Below, in pieces: positions 12,344 to 26,610 of a stretch of DNA of 64,000 nucleotides. The notes beneath the pieces are model-generated. The model made no database searches and had not been told where the DNA came from. It worked only from the letters and a program-made list of their open reading frames with translations. Every line of letters starts with the position of its first letter. Position 1 is the first letter of the stretch. The position numbers and the translations under genes are program-made. The stretch is taken from the NCBI RefSeq assembly GCF_949628215.1, contig NC_134281.1, positions 6,210,501 to 6,274,500 of the forward strand, given 5' to 3'. The stretch is from Phalacrocorax aristotelis (Eukaryota; Chordata; Aves; Suliformes; Phalacrocoracidae).

Positions 12344-15300
12344 GCTCATAACCAGCACAATAAAAATAGCAGATTTCAGGGGGAAAAAAGCAAAGATTTT
12401 TTTTTGCAAAATCCCACTAGAAAATGATCTCATTTTTGAGCACCTATAATGCTGAGTCAAATATATCAGTCTTTTTATTTCACTGGGAAAAACCTAGTTA
12501 TCTTTTACATTCCTCTCCTTTTCATTCTACAATTGACTGTTGTGACTGTAGTATAACTCTCGCCCATTACTGGACCATCAGTGACTGTACCAAAAGAAAA
12601 TAACACACACATTTAGTGCCTTCATCCAAAGGGAAACATAAATGACAAAGAAGTTTTAAGAAGCCTTGGGATAAAATCAGTTTTCACTTATTTAAGCTAC
12701 TTTATCACTCTTCCCAGCAAGCTTACCTCAGCACTGACGACCCACTGCATTCACATGAAGCCTTGCCATCACGTCCATAACAGTAAAATGAACTTTGACA
12801 CCACATCTGGCTCGCTGGGATGCAGCAGGCTGTCCACTGCATTTCCAAATCATCCCCCTCTCAGGAAGTTTTTACACTTGTTCATTAATACTTAGCTTAA
12901 AGGGCGATTTGCTGCCCGCTACCGTGTGGACAGCATTTTTAATAAATAATGCATACTGTGCGATAAGGACAATAAAGGCCAAGGTAAAAAATGTAAAACA
13001 TTTTAATGGGATGTCTTGATGAAAGCTTCCCATCACCTTCTCTAAACACCTTACTAATGACCATCTAGCTTGGGGAGATAATTTTTTTTCTTAGAAACAA
13101 GTTCATAATGTACTAATAATATGCTGCTAGTTGTTGAAGTAGCAAAGTTCAGATGTGTTATTCCAGCCCTTCTCACTGAGTAACTGTGCTTACGCCCCAC
13201 ACCGAAAGCTTCAGTAGGGTGTAAGTGATACTTGTACAGGGTCTTCTTCAGGTCTTGTCTGCCTGGGAGAACTTCAGCTGCTCAGCACAAGGGTGGATTC
13301 CAGTTTTCAGGGGTGGAATATAGAATAATGAAGTGAAATAACAGCATTAACCAATACCTAATTAACACACAATCTATTTAATTTCTAGCTCCACCATTAG
13401 GTTACTATTACAGTATATTTAGTCGGCATGTGTAAAACCACATTATGGCAGCTTTTCAGAGTCAGGCTATTCACAGGCCATTTGCAATTCTCATTTCTCT
13501 TCTCTCTTTAATGTCATAGACTTAACTTCATGAAGGTCTAGAGCAGGTTAGTGCAGAAGATTGACGATTACAGCCTAATAGGTTTTTTTTTCCTGGCCCC
13601 TCCACAGTGTGTATTAGAAGCCTGTACAGATTCAGAGCAGCAATGTGTCTGTCTCCTCCTGGCCTCCAAGATATGGGGGAGCAGGATTTTAGGTAAGAGG
13701 AACTGGGATTTCAGGCAGAGCTATGTGTTTCTCGGCTAGACACCAAAGAGTTTAATATATTTGGATATTCAGGCAGGTAAACAGGGCCTGTGCTTTAAAC
13801 CTAGTGCCTGTGGAAATACCGGAGTCCCATCCACCGTGGGAAGACTTCACACCCAGTGCAATGCACAATGTGTTACCTCTCGCTTGTATTCCTACCTCAG
13901 CTTCTGCTGGGCTTGTAGCCAAGGCCATCACTTGTCCATGATGTGTACAACTCCCATTCTGCATCCCACTAGGTCAAAACACTGTGCTTCCTCCTGACCA
14001 AGAAGCCAACTGCATGCACGCTCCTGCTCATGCCTGGGGACCAACACAGTTTATCTCTCGCTGGGTATTCCCCCCATGCACTGAGCAGCAGGGATGGAGC
14101 AGCATGAGCAGGTCCAGTGCTGCAGTGAGCACTGAGGGGAAGAGTCTGTGCATGCAGCCCTGGATTTCAGACCGGGTAGGTGCTGGAGCAAGGGTTCAAG
14201 CCATGTACATTGTGGATCAGTCCATCAGCAGGTATTCCCTCTCAGTAAGGTCTGGGTCATGTGCATTTACTGTTAAACTCTTCCATCTGCACCAGGCCTG
14301 ACTGTGGTCACAATATTATGGTCAGCAGCTGAGACCTTGGGGAGTCACAGTCCCCTGTTCTTCCCTGCCAAGAGACTCAGCAGCAACAGTCCATATACTT
14401 AGTCGCTAACTTTAGTAAATCATTCAAAATACTGCCTAGCCCATAATATAAAGGACAGCTGTGATTTAGTAAGGCTCTTAGGCTGGGCACAGCAGAGCTG
14501 TCTGTGTTACCTCAAGCTAGAAAAGGATGAGTTTTCAACAGACCTCTTCAGGATATTTTAATTTGTGTAAGTGCATTCAAAGCATGAAAGCAGATGGACA
14601 ATATGTGAATTATGAACTAATTGGGGGAAGATGGAAATGAGAAGGTAAATTTCATTTACATTATCTCTCTTTTTACGCTTGCTAAGGTCTAAGGTAAAGG
14701 CTTGGTCTCTTTCTGGTCCATAAAATATGGATTGCTATTTTCAAACTACATCAACACTGCTAATAGCCATTCCCATTAGTCAGCCGTATAATAGCATTAT
14801 GATGCTATGAAATATTGACATGATAAAACAATGTAAGCCAGAGGTTACTGACAGTGCACACTCTGATATTGACAAATAAATGCAGATTTTTTTAATGCAC
14901 TCCTTTTGCCACCTTTCTACCTGGCTGACAGTATATAAAAAACATTTTTCCAGATCCTTCACTCACTATTGCTGATGCCAGTTGATGGCAGAGGACCACT
15001 GAAATTAATGGGACTATTCTCACTATTCTCACTGATGTTTTCCGGTGTGGAAAAAGAATTCAGAAATTTGGCTAAAATGGGGACAACACTGAAGATTTTG
15101 TATCTATCTCAGTGCAGCGTGAGGGAGGTGAGATGGGAGTGGAGGTGCAAGAAACCAACCAAGGAGATGCAAACTTCCTGGACAATGCCCAGCTTCTTGG
15201 AAATGTGAGCACACAGAAGCAATCAAGCGGGGACAAAGTGATAGACCTGGTTGCTCCAGCACCTCTTTCTTGTACCAACACACCTTCTCTGGAAGGGAGC

Positions 15301-18300
15301 TGCCCTGTACTGTATCCCCTTCACCAGCTAGCTGCAAAGTCATCTTTCTGCAAAATAAATATACATAAACATATATCCAGCTACCCAAGGGAATATTCTA
15401 TTGGGCACTTTCAAATATGAAAATCATTTATAACATCTGTTGAGTGCATAATTTCCCACCCTAAATCACACTTGCAGTACTTCTTATTTTGTTGGGTTTA
15501 GGGAAAACACATGTAACATTTGGTGATACAGTATAGATGAGAGGACAAGGCCTATTTTTTCCAGAAATAATTATTACTGATCCGCTACTAGAACGTATTC
15601 CAGAAATATTAAGCTAGAAATCATCCCTTTAATGGAGAACATATCCTCTGTACCAAAGGCTCCCAGTTATTAGCATTTTCTTTACTCCTTGGCTTTAATT
15701 GTACTCATTTTCACCCTTCCTCTCTAAAAAACATAACCATGACTGAAATTTTGTGTGGACATCTCTATTTTCCAGTGACTCCAGTGATGCATCCTCATTT
15801 ACAGCTCTGTGTCCCATCAGAAACTGGGATTAAGACTTTTGCCAGGTGGTGGTGCTTCATTCACTGGAGTTTGCAGAGCAACCGGCCGCTCTCGGATGAT
15901 AAGGTTCAGAGGACCTATCCTGCACGTGGTTCAGGCTTCCTTTGTAGCCAAGAGGAGCCTAGCACAGTTTTGTGTTTCTCCTGGAGAACGTGCCTGCTGG
16001 ACTCACTCTCCACCTCCCAGAAGTCCACCCTAGGACTGAGCTCTCCTTCTTGTTCCTCCAACCCATCTGTTTTAACGATGACTAATTTCCACCACACATA
16101 AGTCACCAGCTCCCCCTTGTTTTCTTGGAAGGATCCTTATTCTGTGGTACATACCTTCTTATCTGTTCCTGTAACCAGCTGTCCTTCCTTTGATGATTCC
16201 TACCAGGACTGCTACACAAAATCCCCAGATTGTAAAAATCCTGTTCTGTGGAAACGTGGTAATTTTGCCACCGGGGTATCCAGCCCACTCCTGAGATGAC
16301 AGGACCTGAGGAAGGGTCCAGAACAAGCACTGGCTTTGATGTTGTCTTCCCACACACTCTGTCGCCTCATGCCTGAGACTGTACGTACCGCAGGAGGGTA
16401 CAACAAGGGCAGCCTGAAGAGAGCTTGTCTGGTGGGGCTCGTTCCAGGAAGACGCGTGTTTCTGGTCTCCATTATCTGCAGGAGTCAAACAGGGGACATG
16501 TCAGTGCGAGCCAATGGGTAGTGCTGAGCTAAGGAGAACACCGCCGCGTCTGAACGAGTACAGCTCCCGTGTGCTTTTAACAGCTTACACTTCACAGGCA
16601 AGGTCTGGATAACACAGGAAATTTCACCACCAGATGCTGTAGCCCCTACCTGCAGGCACAGACCACACAAGGGAGAGGAGTGGCACCCGGTGAAGAACAG
16701 GGGAGGGAAGGATGGGGTCACTGTTCACCTCCGGCATCCCGGCACTGCTGGGACAGCGAGATCTTTTCTTGCTTCCCACCAATGCATGACACATTCTCCT
16801 GCTTAGGATACAAAACTTAGGTTTTGGTTAAGGACGTGTGTAGATGCTCCAAATTGCTGTGCCATTAAAACAAGAATGAAACAGAGAAATAGGAGCAGTG
16901 AGGGGAACAATAAGAGAAAGGAGAAGCTCGAGCTGAGGCAGGCAGGGGATATGCCTGCTGCCCAGCTACGACGACGAAGCCATGAAGTGGGTCCCTTGGT
17001 TGTGCCCACATTACGGGGTGTTGCTGCCATCCCCACCTGCCAGACAGGACTCTGCCTCCAAACCGGAGAGGCAGAGACCTAATGGCGCAGTGAGCCCATC
17101 AGCAGGGCTTGAAGTGGGGCATCGTGATGGGGGGACGATTCCCCCCGACAGGCACAAGTGTGTGATAGAAATATCATGCTGCCTCTGCTGATGTCTGAGG
17201 GTCACAGCCCCACGTCCAAACAGGCTCTCTGGTTAGCCAAGGGTACAAGCAACAGTTTGCAACTGTTACTGGAAATCTTGAAGAAAGATCGTGTCTCTAC
17301 TAATCACAACCATTTTCCCTGTATTATCCAGAAGACAGCTCATGAGGACAGGCACTCAAAAAATAAATACTTCCTGTAAGACTTAACATTACTAGGTTTT
17401 AGCACAGGTTTAAAACCTTGCTCAGACTAGGATACAATGCTTGAAATATGCTCTCCTGAAGTAGAACTTTGCTGATCTGGCTCCTTACCTGAGCAATGCT
17501 TAATAGCCATAAAGCAGCAGAAAGCATTCCAAGTTGTGTGCTACGTTACTGAGCTGGTGGGTGAAGCATGGGTAATTAAAAATGTAGTCAGAAGTAAGTT
17601 TTCAGCCACAATAGATAAGATATGCAAAGCAGTTGCTTGTCCTTACTGTTTACCTTGGTTTAGAAACTGATGGCAACCCTCCAAAGAAATCAGTTTAAAC
17701 TGAACGCTGAACTCAGTTTAATTAGTTTTAAGGTATTGACACCACAGCAAGAACCATCAGACAAAACTTCAGTGCTTGATCAAACATATGGCTTTATCTG
17801 TGTCCAATGTGAGGCTTTTGCTGCCTAAACCTGAAAACTTCTTATCACTTAATGGCTTGGCTCGAAAGAAAGCTAATTTGGGATGGTAAGTGGATTGACT
17901 GACCAATTTGTGTTTTAAGACTAATCCACATGTGCTGTACTTCACAGTGCTCCTGGGTGAACTCCTCACCTTGTTCTGAAGCTTTCTGTATAAGCTATCT
18001 TCTGTGACAAGTGCAGGAAGATGCAGTGAAGAGTTAAAAGTGAATCTCCTGCCTCTTTGAACTGTTTTCTCAGTACTGCATGTACACAGATACACTTTTG
18101 ATGTGTTAACTAGAAAATCTGACTGAAAAAGAACAAAGCAGCTGTCACTGAAAGGAAGACACTGACGAAGAACCACACAGCCTTTTATTGAAGAACTGTC
18201 AAGATTGATCCTACAGCACTCAGTTTGTCTGTAGTATTTATCAAAGACCTAGATCAGATGAAGGAAATTAAAAAAAAATAATAAAATCCTATCCACTGGA

Positions 18301-18689
18301 CATTTATAAATGGTATCTGAGAATGCATTACATTTAAAACACCTATAAGAATGTTTTTTTTAACAGTTTAGGGACTGGAATAAAAGCTCACTGGCATTTT
18401 TCACAAGTCTTGGAAAATAACAATTTGTCATTGTTGAGCAAACCCACTTAATTGCTTGCAAAATTTTAAGCAGCAAACTTGATTAAAAACCATTCTGACC
18501 TAATAAATAAATGAACTCATCGAAAGTTCAAAATCTCTTGCCTTTAAAAGATAAGTAAAGCATGCAATGCATCCTCGTAAGTACTGACATTCGTGTTACA
18601 GTTGCACCACAGAGCTCAAAACAAGATCAGGGCACAAGTGCGCCAGAACCTCCCCAAACAGCTGGGTAGGATGCAGATGGCCACATGAG
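12344..18689. other. Flank, no gene recognised
   Basis: AT-rich unique-looking sequence with short chance frames on both strands (none above 135 codons). I see no exon, RNA gene or clear mobile element here. Confidence 0.6.
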
Positions 18690-18800
18690 CAGAGAGAGAT
18701 TAAGGCATTTGCCCAAGGTCACACAAGGAGGCCTTTGGATAGTCAAATCTGCAGCCCTGAGGGTTTCAATCTAATACTCTACTGCAAGGCCAGCTGCTAA
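18690..18800 (-). mobile_element. MIR-like SINE remnant
   Basis: gagattaaggcatttgccca and aggtcacacaagg on plus are the reverse complement of the MIR/CORE-SINE stretch around TGTGTGACCTTGGGCAA. They are followed by a blurred copy of the upstream part (caaatctgcagccctgaggg, then tttcaatctaatactctact). The copy is old and diverged with no clear ends, so the borders are approximate. Confidence 0.65.
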
Positions 18801-20506
18801 TCGCATATCCTTGCTGGCCTAGGGATGAAGCACGGGATGTGATGAAGGGAACTTGGGCGATCCCTATCTCACAGCACTGGCAATCACTGCCATTGAAAGG
18901 ACATTAAATGCCAGAAGCCTCTCTGGATTAATATCTCAGGACCTGGTGCTGCGTTGAGCTCCTTGGGGGAGCCACCACTCCCTGGTGGGTAGCACAGCAA
19001 AACCTGTGGTTACTGTGATGTATCTCTTGGCAAATGCTGACAGTTTAATGATGAAGGCTCTGGAGATATCTCCAACACAGAGCCAGCAAGACAAGTTCTT
19101 CTCCATCAACCTCTCTTAAAAGTAACAAAAATACTGCCCCTTTTTTCAAAGAGGCAACTGCTGCACAAAGAGCTCTGAAGTAGTATGTAAGTGTTGATTA
19201 AGATTCAAATTCTATTTATCTACACACACACAGAGACTTTGGGAGGGCAGGACAGATTAGACTTTCTGTCAGGGATGGAAACGGAAGTTGCACTAAGGAG
19301 ATGTGGAAGCCCACATTAAAAAAAGAAATCTTTGTTGCATTTCGGCATTTCTCTTTGTGGAAAAGTACCAGTAAATCCTGGAAATGCTGGTGTGCCATTC
19401 TGCATCCAGGCACTGCTTCTCATGGGCTATGAGAGTGGCTGCTGGCCTTTTTTAGCCAAGGCTCACCTGAAGAAATGAGGACGAAATTGGCACCACACCA
19501 AGTCCAGATCCTTACACCACACTCACGTATTTTTCACTCATGATGGTCAATATCTTCTAGCTACCAACGCAGCCAGCATTTCCACCTCTTCTTCCAGTCA
19601 AGTAAAACCATGTCCCTGAACAGGACATGTCATATGGCCAAGAACAGCACATATATGGTACATCAAAGAACTGTCCATGGGGGGTTCATGCACAATCTCT
19701 TTGCACTGGCAAGCAAGATGCTTGCTAATAAGCAGGCGTTCATGATTAATTCATGTACCTACCGATAAGCGCAGCACGGGCCCGCCTGTCCCATGAGAAA
19801 CGCCCCTGAGAGATGTGGCAATGGGTTAGGCAAAGCAGGGGTTAAGGAGTTGGATTGGGAATAGACGTGTGTCTCAGTTTGACAGTCATACGCTAACTGG
19901 GGATGGCTGAACAGATGCTCTCCGAATGCTAATGTCACTCATGGTGTTCTACTTTGGGCAGACTTTCTCCACCAGCACAAGTCATCTGGGAAACGGCTGA
20001 GCTTGGAGGGGCTGGTGGCCGTTCTCCCGGGGCACTGGGGCTCTGCCCAGCCAGACCTCACCCTGGCACACATGGCCAGGCTAAAACCCTTTGCTCAAAC
20101 ATTATTTAAGTGCCTTAAACTAGCCTTGCCCCTTTTTGCCAGCCCTTGGCAAGGGGCAGATTTCTGTAAATCGCCTGGGGCTGGGGCCTTAGCCATTTAG
20201 ATACTCTTGGAGGAATTAAAAAAGTGCATTGGACCATGTACACTGCAAAAGACATTTAGCTAGTCCTTAGCCAGCATATGTTCATTGATTTAGACACTAG
20301 TTCTGTATTCAGACTGTCTCCAACTCAGACTTCTACTTTTGAAGCACCTTTTGAAGCTGAAGGGTCTGTGCTATCAAAGCCAATGCATGGTCAAGGCCTC
20401 AAATAACAGGCTGCTTAGATCGAGGATGTACAGATTGCCACGGTGACCTGTGACATTGTGTAGTGATCGTTAACAAGACTTAAAGTGCACTTGGAGAAAA
20501 AAAAAA

Positions 20507-20529
20507 ATATATATACATATATATATATA
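20507..20529 (+). repeat. (AT)n microsatellite, interrupted
   Basis: AT dinucleotides broken once by ac, preceded by an A run. Confidence 0.85.
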
Positions 20530-20714
20530 AACTTTGAGCAGAAGACCCCAAAATTTTAAAATCACATTGGAGCTGTCCTTTATAACAAAATAGCAGGGCT
20601 CTTCCTTAGCTCTACCGATGTAAACTTTCCCTGAAATTAATCTGTAATTTGTCCACGTGATTACAGAGATATGGGACTCTGGGTGTACAGGCAGAAGCTT
20701 GCTCACTTAGGATG

Positions 20715-20760
20715 CTCTCAGTGGAGTAACACTGATTTACACCACTGAGAATCTGTCCAA
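20715..20760 (+). repeat. Old interspersed repeat fragment
   Basis: ctcagtggagtaacactgat followed by ttacaccactgagaatctgt matches the 3' half of the family described for 5310-5415. Confidence 0.45.
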
Positions 20761-23700
20761 GGGATTTTACTTTTTCTGAAAAACACTTCCCGCTGTGGCA
20801 GACATAACGCCATATCAAAGGCATGTGCTGTAATACACAATAAAGATATAGCTTTCATAATTTTCGATTACACTTCCTCTGCAATGATGTTAGTGAATCT
20901 CACCCAAAAGTAAATTATTCAGTGCAGATGATATAGAAATCGTTTGATGAGTGTCACTTTTCCATTTAAAGTTTTACCAAGATCTTCTTGGATAAGGGGC
21001 TCTTTTTTCGCATGACACATTTTATATTTTGTTTCTGTCCCTCACCTTCATTCAGCAGGCTGTTTCAACTTTTTAATATACTTTTCTAACAAAACATGGA
21101 GTAGCCATTCATCAAGGTCTATTCAGGGGAAGCGCTCATTCATTCAGCCAGAAATACTGATATATATGTTTTATTTAGTTTTAAGAATACTTTTTTTAAA
21201 AAAATTTTGAGAACATTGAAAGCTAGAGCCAAATATGAAACGGCAACCTTCTTTCAAAGCAGGCTTGGAGGAAGAAGTATCGTGGGCTGCACTGGGAATC
21301 CTTTTCTTTCATGTAAATAAATAGTTCATTTACAAGAGCTTTTTAAATGGAAAAACATATCCAATACACCAATACATTTAAACTCAATCATATGGTAAAA
21401 TATAGCAAACTGAAAAGCTGAATTCCAGAATGTTTTTATCTTTCTTTTCATGAAGTTACAGATACATTGGAATCTAATTCAAAAAAAAAAATTTTAAATG
21501 TCCCTTTAACTTCACAGTTATTTTCTACTTGCTCTATTTCAGACATGTACAACAATTAATCATTTCATTTTTCCATCTACTCTTTCTCTTCTACCAAGCT
21601 ATTCAGAATCCTGCCCATGTGACATGGCCACCAACAACGACCTAGGTTTATTTTTATATGGTGCCAACTCCTACTTTTACATCTGGATCAGTAATATGCT
21701 CCTTATTACCTCAGCCATAGTGGTCAAGAAGCACCAGCTATCAGTACTTTAAGTGGTGTGTCAATTATTCCTGTTTGGAAGTGGGTCAGTAACACATAAC
21801 TCCAGCCATAACTGTTTTTGCAGGCATGGATCTGGAGGAATAAAATGAGGTTTGCACATTGTTACAAAGTGTTTGACCAACACACATTGAAGCCTCGCTA
21901 CCATTATACTAAGTTGGCAAAAAAAGTCCCATCTCTATCTACTGGAGAGGGGATGGTGAAATTTCACTGATGAACACATGTATCAAGATAGACCAAGAGT
22001 CCTGAATAAGGAAATCGGCAGCTTGTGTCCGAGACTAAAAGATGTAGCAGCAAAGGAGATAAAAGATGATGGAAATCTGGATGATAGATTTAGAGTGTGT
22101 TGATGTACAGGAACAGTTACCTCAGCCGTGATGGAAGGAAAGACGGCATTCTTCACTGTTTTCCTCCTTCTGCCTTAGAGTACTGCATCTGCCTGCGTTC
22201 CCCTAATTCTTTAAAAAAGGCCTGGGTCTATCTGCAGCTCATGACAGGTGACACATACCCATGCAAAACCCCAAGCTTCAGCGTCTGTCGCTGAACACAT
22301 CAAAAGCATAGCAAAGTATACCTGTCATTTATCCTGCACTTGCCTTGGCACCACTTAGGCAATGCAGTGTGAGTCTGGTTCCAGCTTGTTGTAAATAGCC
22401 CACAAGAGAAGGTCAAAGGCAGTCTTTATCTTTTGCGTCATATATACTAACGGTATTTTTCTTGACGCTCTAGAAAACCTTCCTGAAGGTTAAGACTTCC
22501 CACTTGTGCACAGACTCACAAAAATTTTTGTCCTCTGCTAGCAATAACCGAGCAACACAGACACGTGACACTGAAGAAACAGGGGGTTTCCCAGTGGGAA
22601 AATACACAGCTGTGTTACACTGCTGGGGTCTGTAAGTCCAGCTGAAGTTCTGCCTCTGCAATTGATACACAGTCTTTGGGAGAAGAAACCACAAAATTGG
22701 TGAATTGCAGTTCCAGTGTTTGGACCAGAACCTCTGCGTTACAGGCTAGCGCACCGGTATTTCTCAGAAATTATTCATAAGTGAGCAATACGCTAGTCAA
22801 AGATGTGGAAAGATTGTTGTGTGAAGAGCTGGAGATGACTGGAATTGTTCACCTTAAAGGGAAGAGTATACAAGAGAAGTGGGTAACAGAGATTGACTAG
22901 GACCTTCTGGTCTCCCTGCTCAAAAGACAATGGGAACATTGAAAGATGGGAAATTAAAAACTGATAGTTGCTCAATTATCCCAATTTGCTTAAGCACACT
23001 GAAAGTCCTCGAAGCATACAACCTTGCAAGACTCTAGAAGTGTCTAGTCATTTGTACTAATTTCACCCTCCAGAGAAGTTCCACCTCTGTTTAACAGCCA
23101 TGTGGTAAACACAACACATCATGATTTAGCCAGACTTAGATTTTGAAATGGCAGACCAGTGTGGAAAGTAAAGAGTTCATGTCTCCCTATTGTTACATTT
23201 TACATTACAAATGTTGTTGGTCCCAGACTTTTGGGGCTAATGGACCACCATAAATCCACTGATGTTCCTACTGATTCCCACCCTAGCAATGGAGAACTGA
23301 GAGACTTACTAGTGTTGCCATCTAACACAGATCCATACATCAGCTACAGATCATATACCGTTGCCATATATCCAGATTGACAGCCCATGCTGGGAAAGCT
23401 GGTACAAACTTTTGACTACTGTTGGCGTGCTCCTTGTACAGACTTCAGTTCAAATGTGTACAGTACTCAAAGGAACAAGACCAAGGCTCAAAAGACAACA
23501 GGACACCCCTTTTTGCAAGCCGGCTTATCTCTCTAAGCCAGCCATCTATCAGGCACGGGATTCCTCCTTACCACAACCACTCATCTCTGAAAGAAAATTT
23601 GTAATTCCCATTCTTGATTTCCTTTCAACCTGCTTCTCTAAAACAATCTTCCCCTCAGGCAACGTGAGTCTCCAGCCTTTGTTTGGCTGAAGATGTAAAT

Positions 23701-24460
23701 ATTTGGGCACTCACAGATTTGATATATATATACATATTTGTTGGAACATTTACCACCTGCTATTCAAAGTTAAATCCATAGATTACAGAAAACAAGTTCT
23801 TTATCGCTTTTTGTCTAATGTAAAATTAAAGACAGCTGAAAGTCTACAAGCTTTCTCTTGCTTGTGAGTCAGTTGTAGCATAATTACCCCTCTAAGGCTT
23901 GATCGGAAGTGAAGAGCAAGATATTTGCAAAGGCCCATCATCCCAGCAAGAGCTCCAGGAGCTTCTGTGCTCCTGAGGACATAAAAGCAGAGGTCATTAA
24001 GGCAGAGGCCACAGACTAATGAAAACTCTTCGTCTGTACTCTGCATGAGCTCTCATCTGCTGGTGATAAAGGCTCACTTGGCTCCTGAAGCAGGGAGACC
24101 CAGGGTCTCCATGGAGCATCATATGCCTCCTTCTGAGACCAATGCAGATAGCACTGCAGTGATGCATTGCACAGGGTTTTCCCAGACCCATTCCCAAAGC
24201 TAAAAGTGGCTTTTAGAGGTCTGTGAGATCTTTACACAACCAAATCCTTCCTATGTGTGAAGTCAGGTCTACCAAATCTGCATTGCTTTCCCAGGGTGGC
24301 CTTTCTTCCATAAGGCACTGAAGCAGGACTAGCAACAAGGTCTACCACTTGGCTATGGGCAGGTTTCTCCTCTCTCCAGGCATCTCAGAAACTTCTTCAG
24401 ACTCAAAACCAGATGAAGCATCTGGGTGCCTGAAGTCATCGAATTGAGGTTCTGCCAGCA

Positions 24461-24530
24461 CTCAAAAAAACCCACAAAGCAACATAAAAACCCCAACCAA
24501 CCAACCAAAAAAATCTCCAACCAAAAAATC
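24461..24530 (+). repeat. A/C-rich low-complexity tract with (CCAA)n
   Basis: Contains ccccaaccaaccaaccaaaa and a second ccaaccaaaaaatc, with almost no G or T. Confidence 0.75.
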
Positions 24531-25554
24531 AAGGACATGTGTTTGCGGGGAGATTTGTGCCTCATTCTCATGCTTATTGTTTTCATTAGGTTTTCAGGTG
24601 GCGACCTGGGCTGGTATGAGCAGAGGAGAGCAGACTACATAGGAGCAGGGTGTGTGTGGAGTGTATACGGTGGCACAGCAAAGCAGGTACAAATAGTGGT
24701 GCAAACTGCAGCGATGCCACGACCTCCAGTATCAAACTGGGCTTGATTCTTGGTACTACATACAGGCCTGTTCAGGTTTATTTCACTCTCTAAAGTGAGT
24801 GAATATGCTTGAATAAATATATGCTTGAATAAGACTCACATCCCTAAAAGAGACCCGGCTTACTTTAGACATCTCAGAATTGCCCGGTCCCTTGTGGCTA
24901 CTGTCAGTAAACAGGTACCAGCGCAGTTTCAATGCCCATGTCCAGCTGCTGGCATCCAGGCTCCAAGCACAAAACCAAACTGTTCACCTGGTAACAGCTT
25001 TTTGCACTTAATTGTATATGTGCGTTTATTTTTGAATACCCAGCTATGTATATGGGACTTACATGACATACACCTAATGGTACACACAAGAGTATAAGCA
25101 ATATCCTCCAAACAAGAAGGTTTGGAAATCTGAGAAGAGGAAGCACTGATGGCTGGTCATTAAACTGACAGTTTGGATCTGACTGTTATAGGAGAGGAAA
25201 GGTATGCCTCTGCTCCCTAATGAAAAGGATAGACAGATATTGAAGAAGAGTAAGTTGGACTTTAATTACTGGTTTTGATGTCTGATCTATAACTCCCTAA
25301 AAGTTTTGTACGGGAGTAATATGGAAGCATCAGAAAATTCCACTGGGATATAGATGAGGTCCAGTTTGCAAAAATATCCTCTTCATAAAGAAGCTCAATG
25401 CCCTCTTTTGCTTGGCAAACCATCATGAATTTATGATGCATCGCATTTGGAAGGCAACACGGTGCACAGCTGAGGCAAGTTACTGAAATGCAGGGAGAGT
25501 AAAAGCAAAATGTTCTGAGAGTGAGGGTGCATATGGGGATGTATTTGAAAAAAA

Positions 25555-25582
25555 TTATATATATATAAATATACACACACAT
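25555..25582 (+). repeat. (AT)n/(AC)n compound microsatellite
   Basis: tatatatatatataaatata followed by cacacaca. Confidence 0.85.
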
Positions 25583-26574
25583 TTGCTAGAGAAAATGTAT
25601 ATGTATTTATAAAAAATCTAAACTTCTCACCAGTCAAAAGTTAGAAATGATGCAAAACGCATCTGCTTTGATAAGCCTGTTATAAATCTCACAGCTTGAA
25701 GCTTTTAACTGACCCTTTCCAGTTCATGAATATTTTAAGCAAACCCAGTTTAATTTAAAACAACCCTGGATCAATATATGCATTTATTCTGGCCCTGTCC
25801 AAATATCAGGTCCTTGTATTATCAAAAATTGTATCATACATCTCCAGTTTGACTCCAAATCTAGGGTTCATTCAAGGCTGGAGCTCAAATTAGGGGTAAA
25901 CCTACATGGACTGAAACCTAAAAAAGTCTATATGGAACCCAGCCAAGCAAGACAATTTGGCTAACTATATTTAGAGCAATCCCGTGACATAAAGACTCTC
26001 TTATTGCCCAAAGCTGATGCTCAGAGAAGCACACAAATGCCCCGGGGAATAGGTGGTTTCCAGTATCACTTTGTGATGGTGTTCAGCATGGGATATTAGC
26101 AAGGAGACGTTTATGTCAAGGAAGTCCACACTACCTCACTTCAGAAAACCCATGCCAGAGCACTGATGGGGAGAAGAGATGCCCACCCCACCAAGAACTG
26201 ACACCTCCAACCTTGGGGGGGGGCCCTTCCATGCAAAAATTACTTCAACAACCCAAAACTGCTACTGTCCTGAACACCTTTTGGAAGAAGTCCTCTTGCT
26301 TGTGTGACACTCTTCTTCTCCAGGTGTGCAGAGAGAGCCGTAGGCTGAGAACCGCAAGGCTTTGAAGATTCTTAGGATCTTGAAGCACTTGTATGACTTT
26401 GCAAGACTTGCAAAAAGCAGCTATTTATAAGAATAATTTCAAACCTACTGTCCAGTTTAAATATTAACAGAATTAACAACTGTTCACCGTCCCACAGATC
26501 AGTGTTCCCTGCCTCTCATCTTCATGTCAGCAAGAGGCATTTCTTAATAACTACAGTGAAAATTAAATCCCGCC

Positions 26575-26610
26575 TTCCTCTTAAAGTCAATGAGAGTTTT
26601 GCTCTGAGTC
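26575..26610. repeat. Old interspersed repeat fragment
   Basis: ttaaagtcaatgagagtttt then gctctgagtc resembles the 'gaagtcaatgggagt' core of the family at 5310-5415. A weak match. Confidence 0.3.
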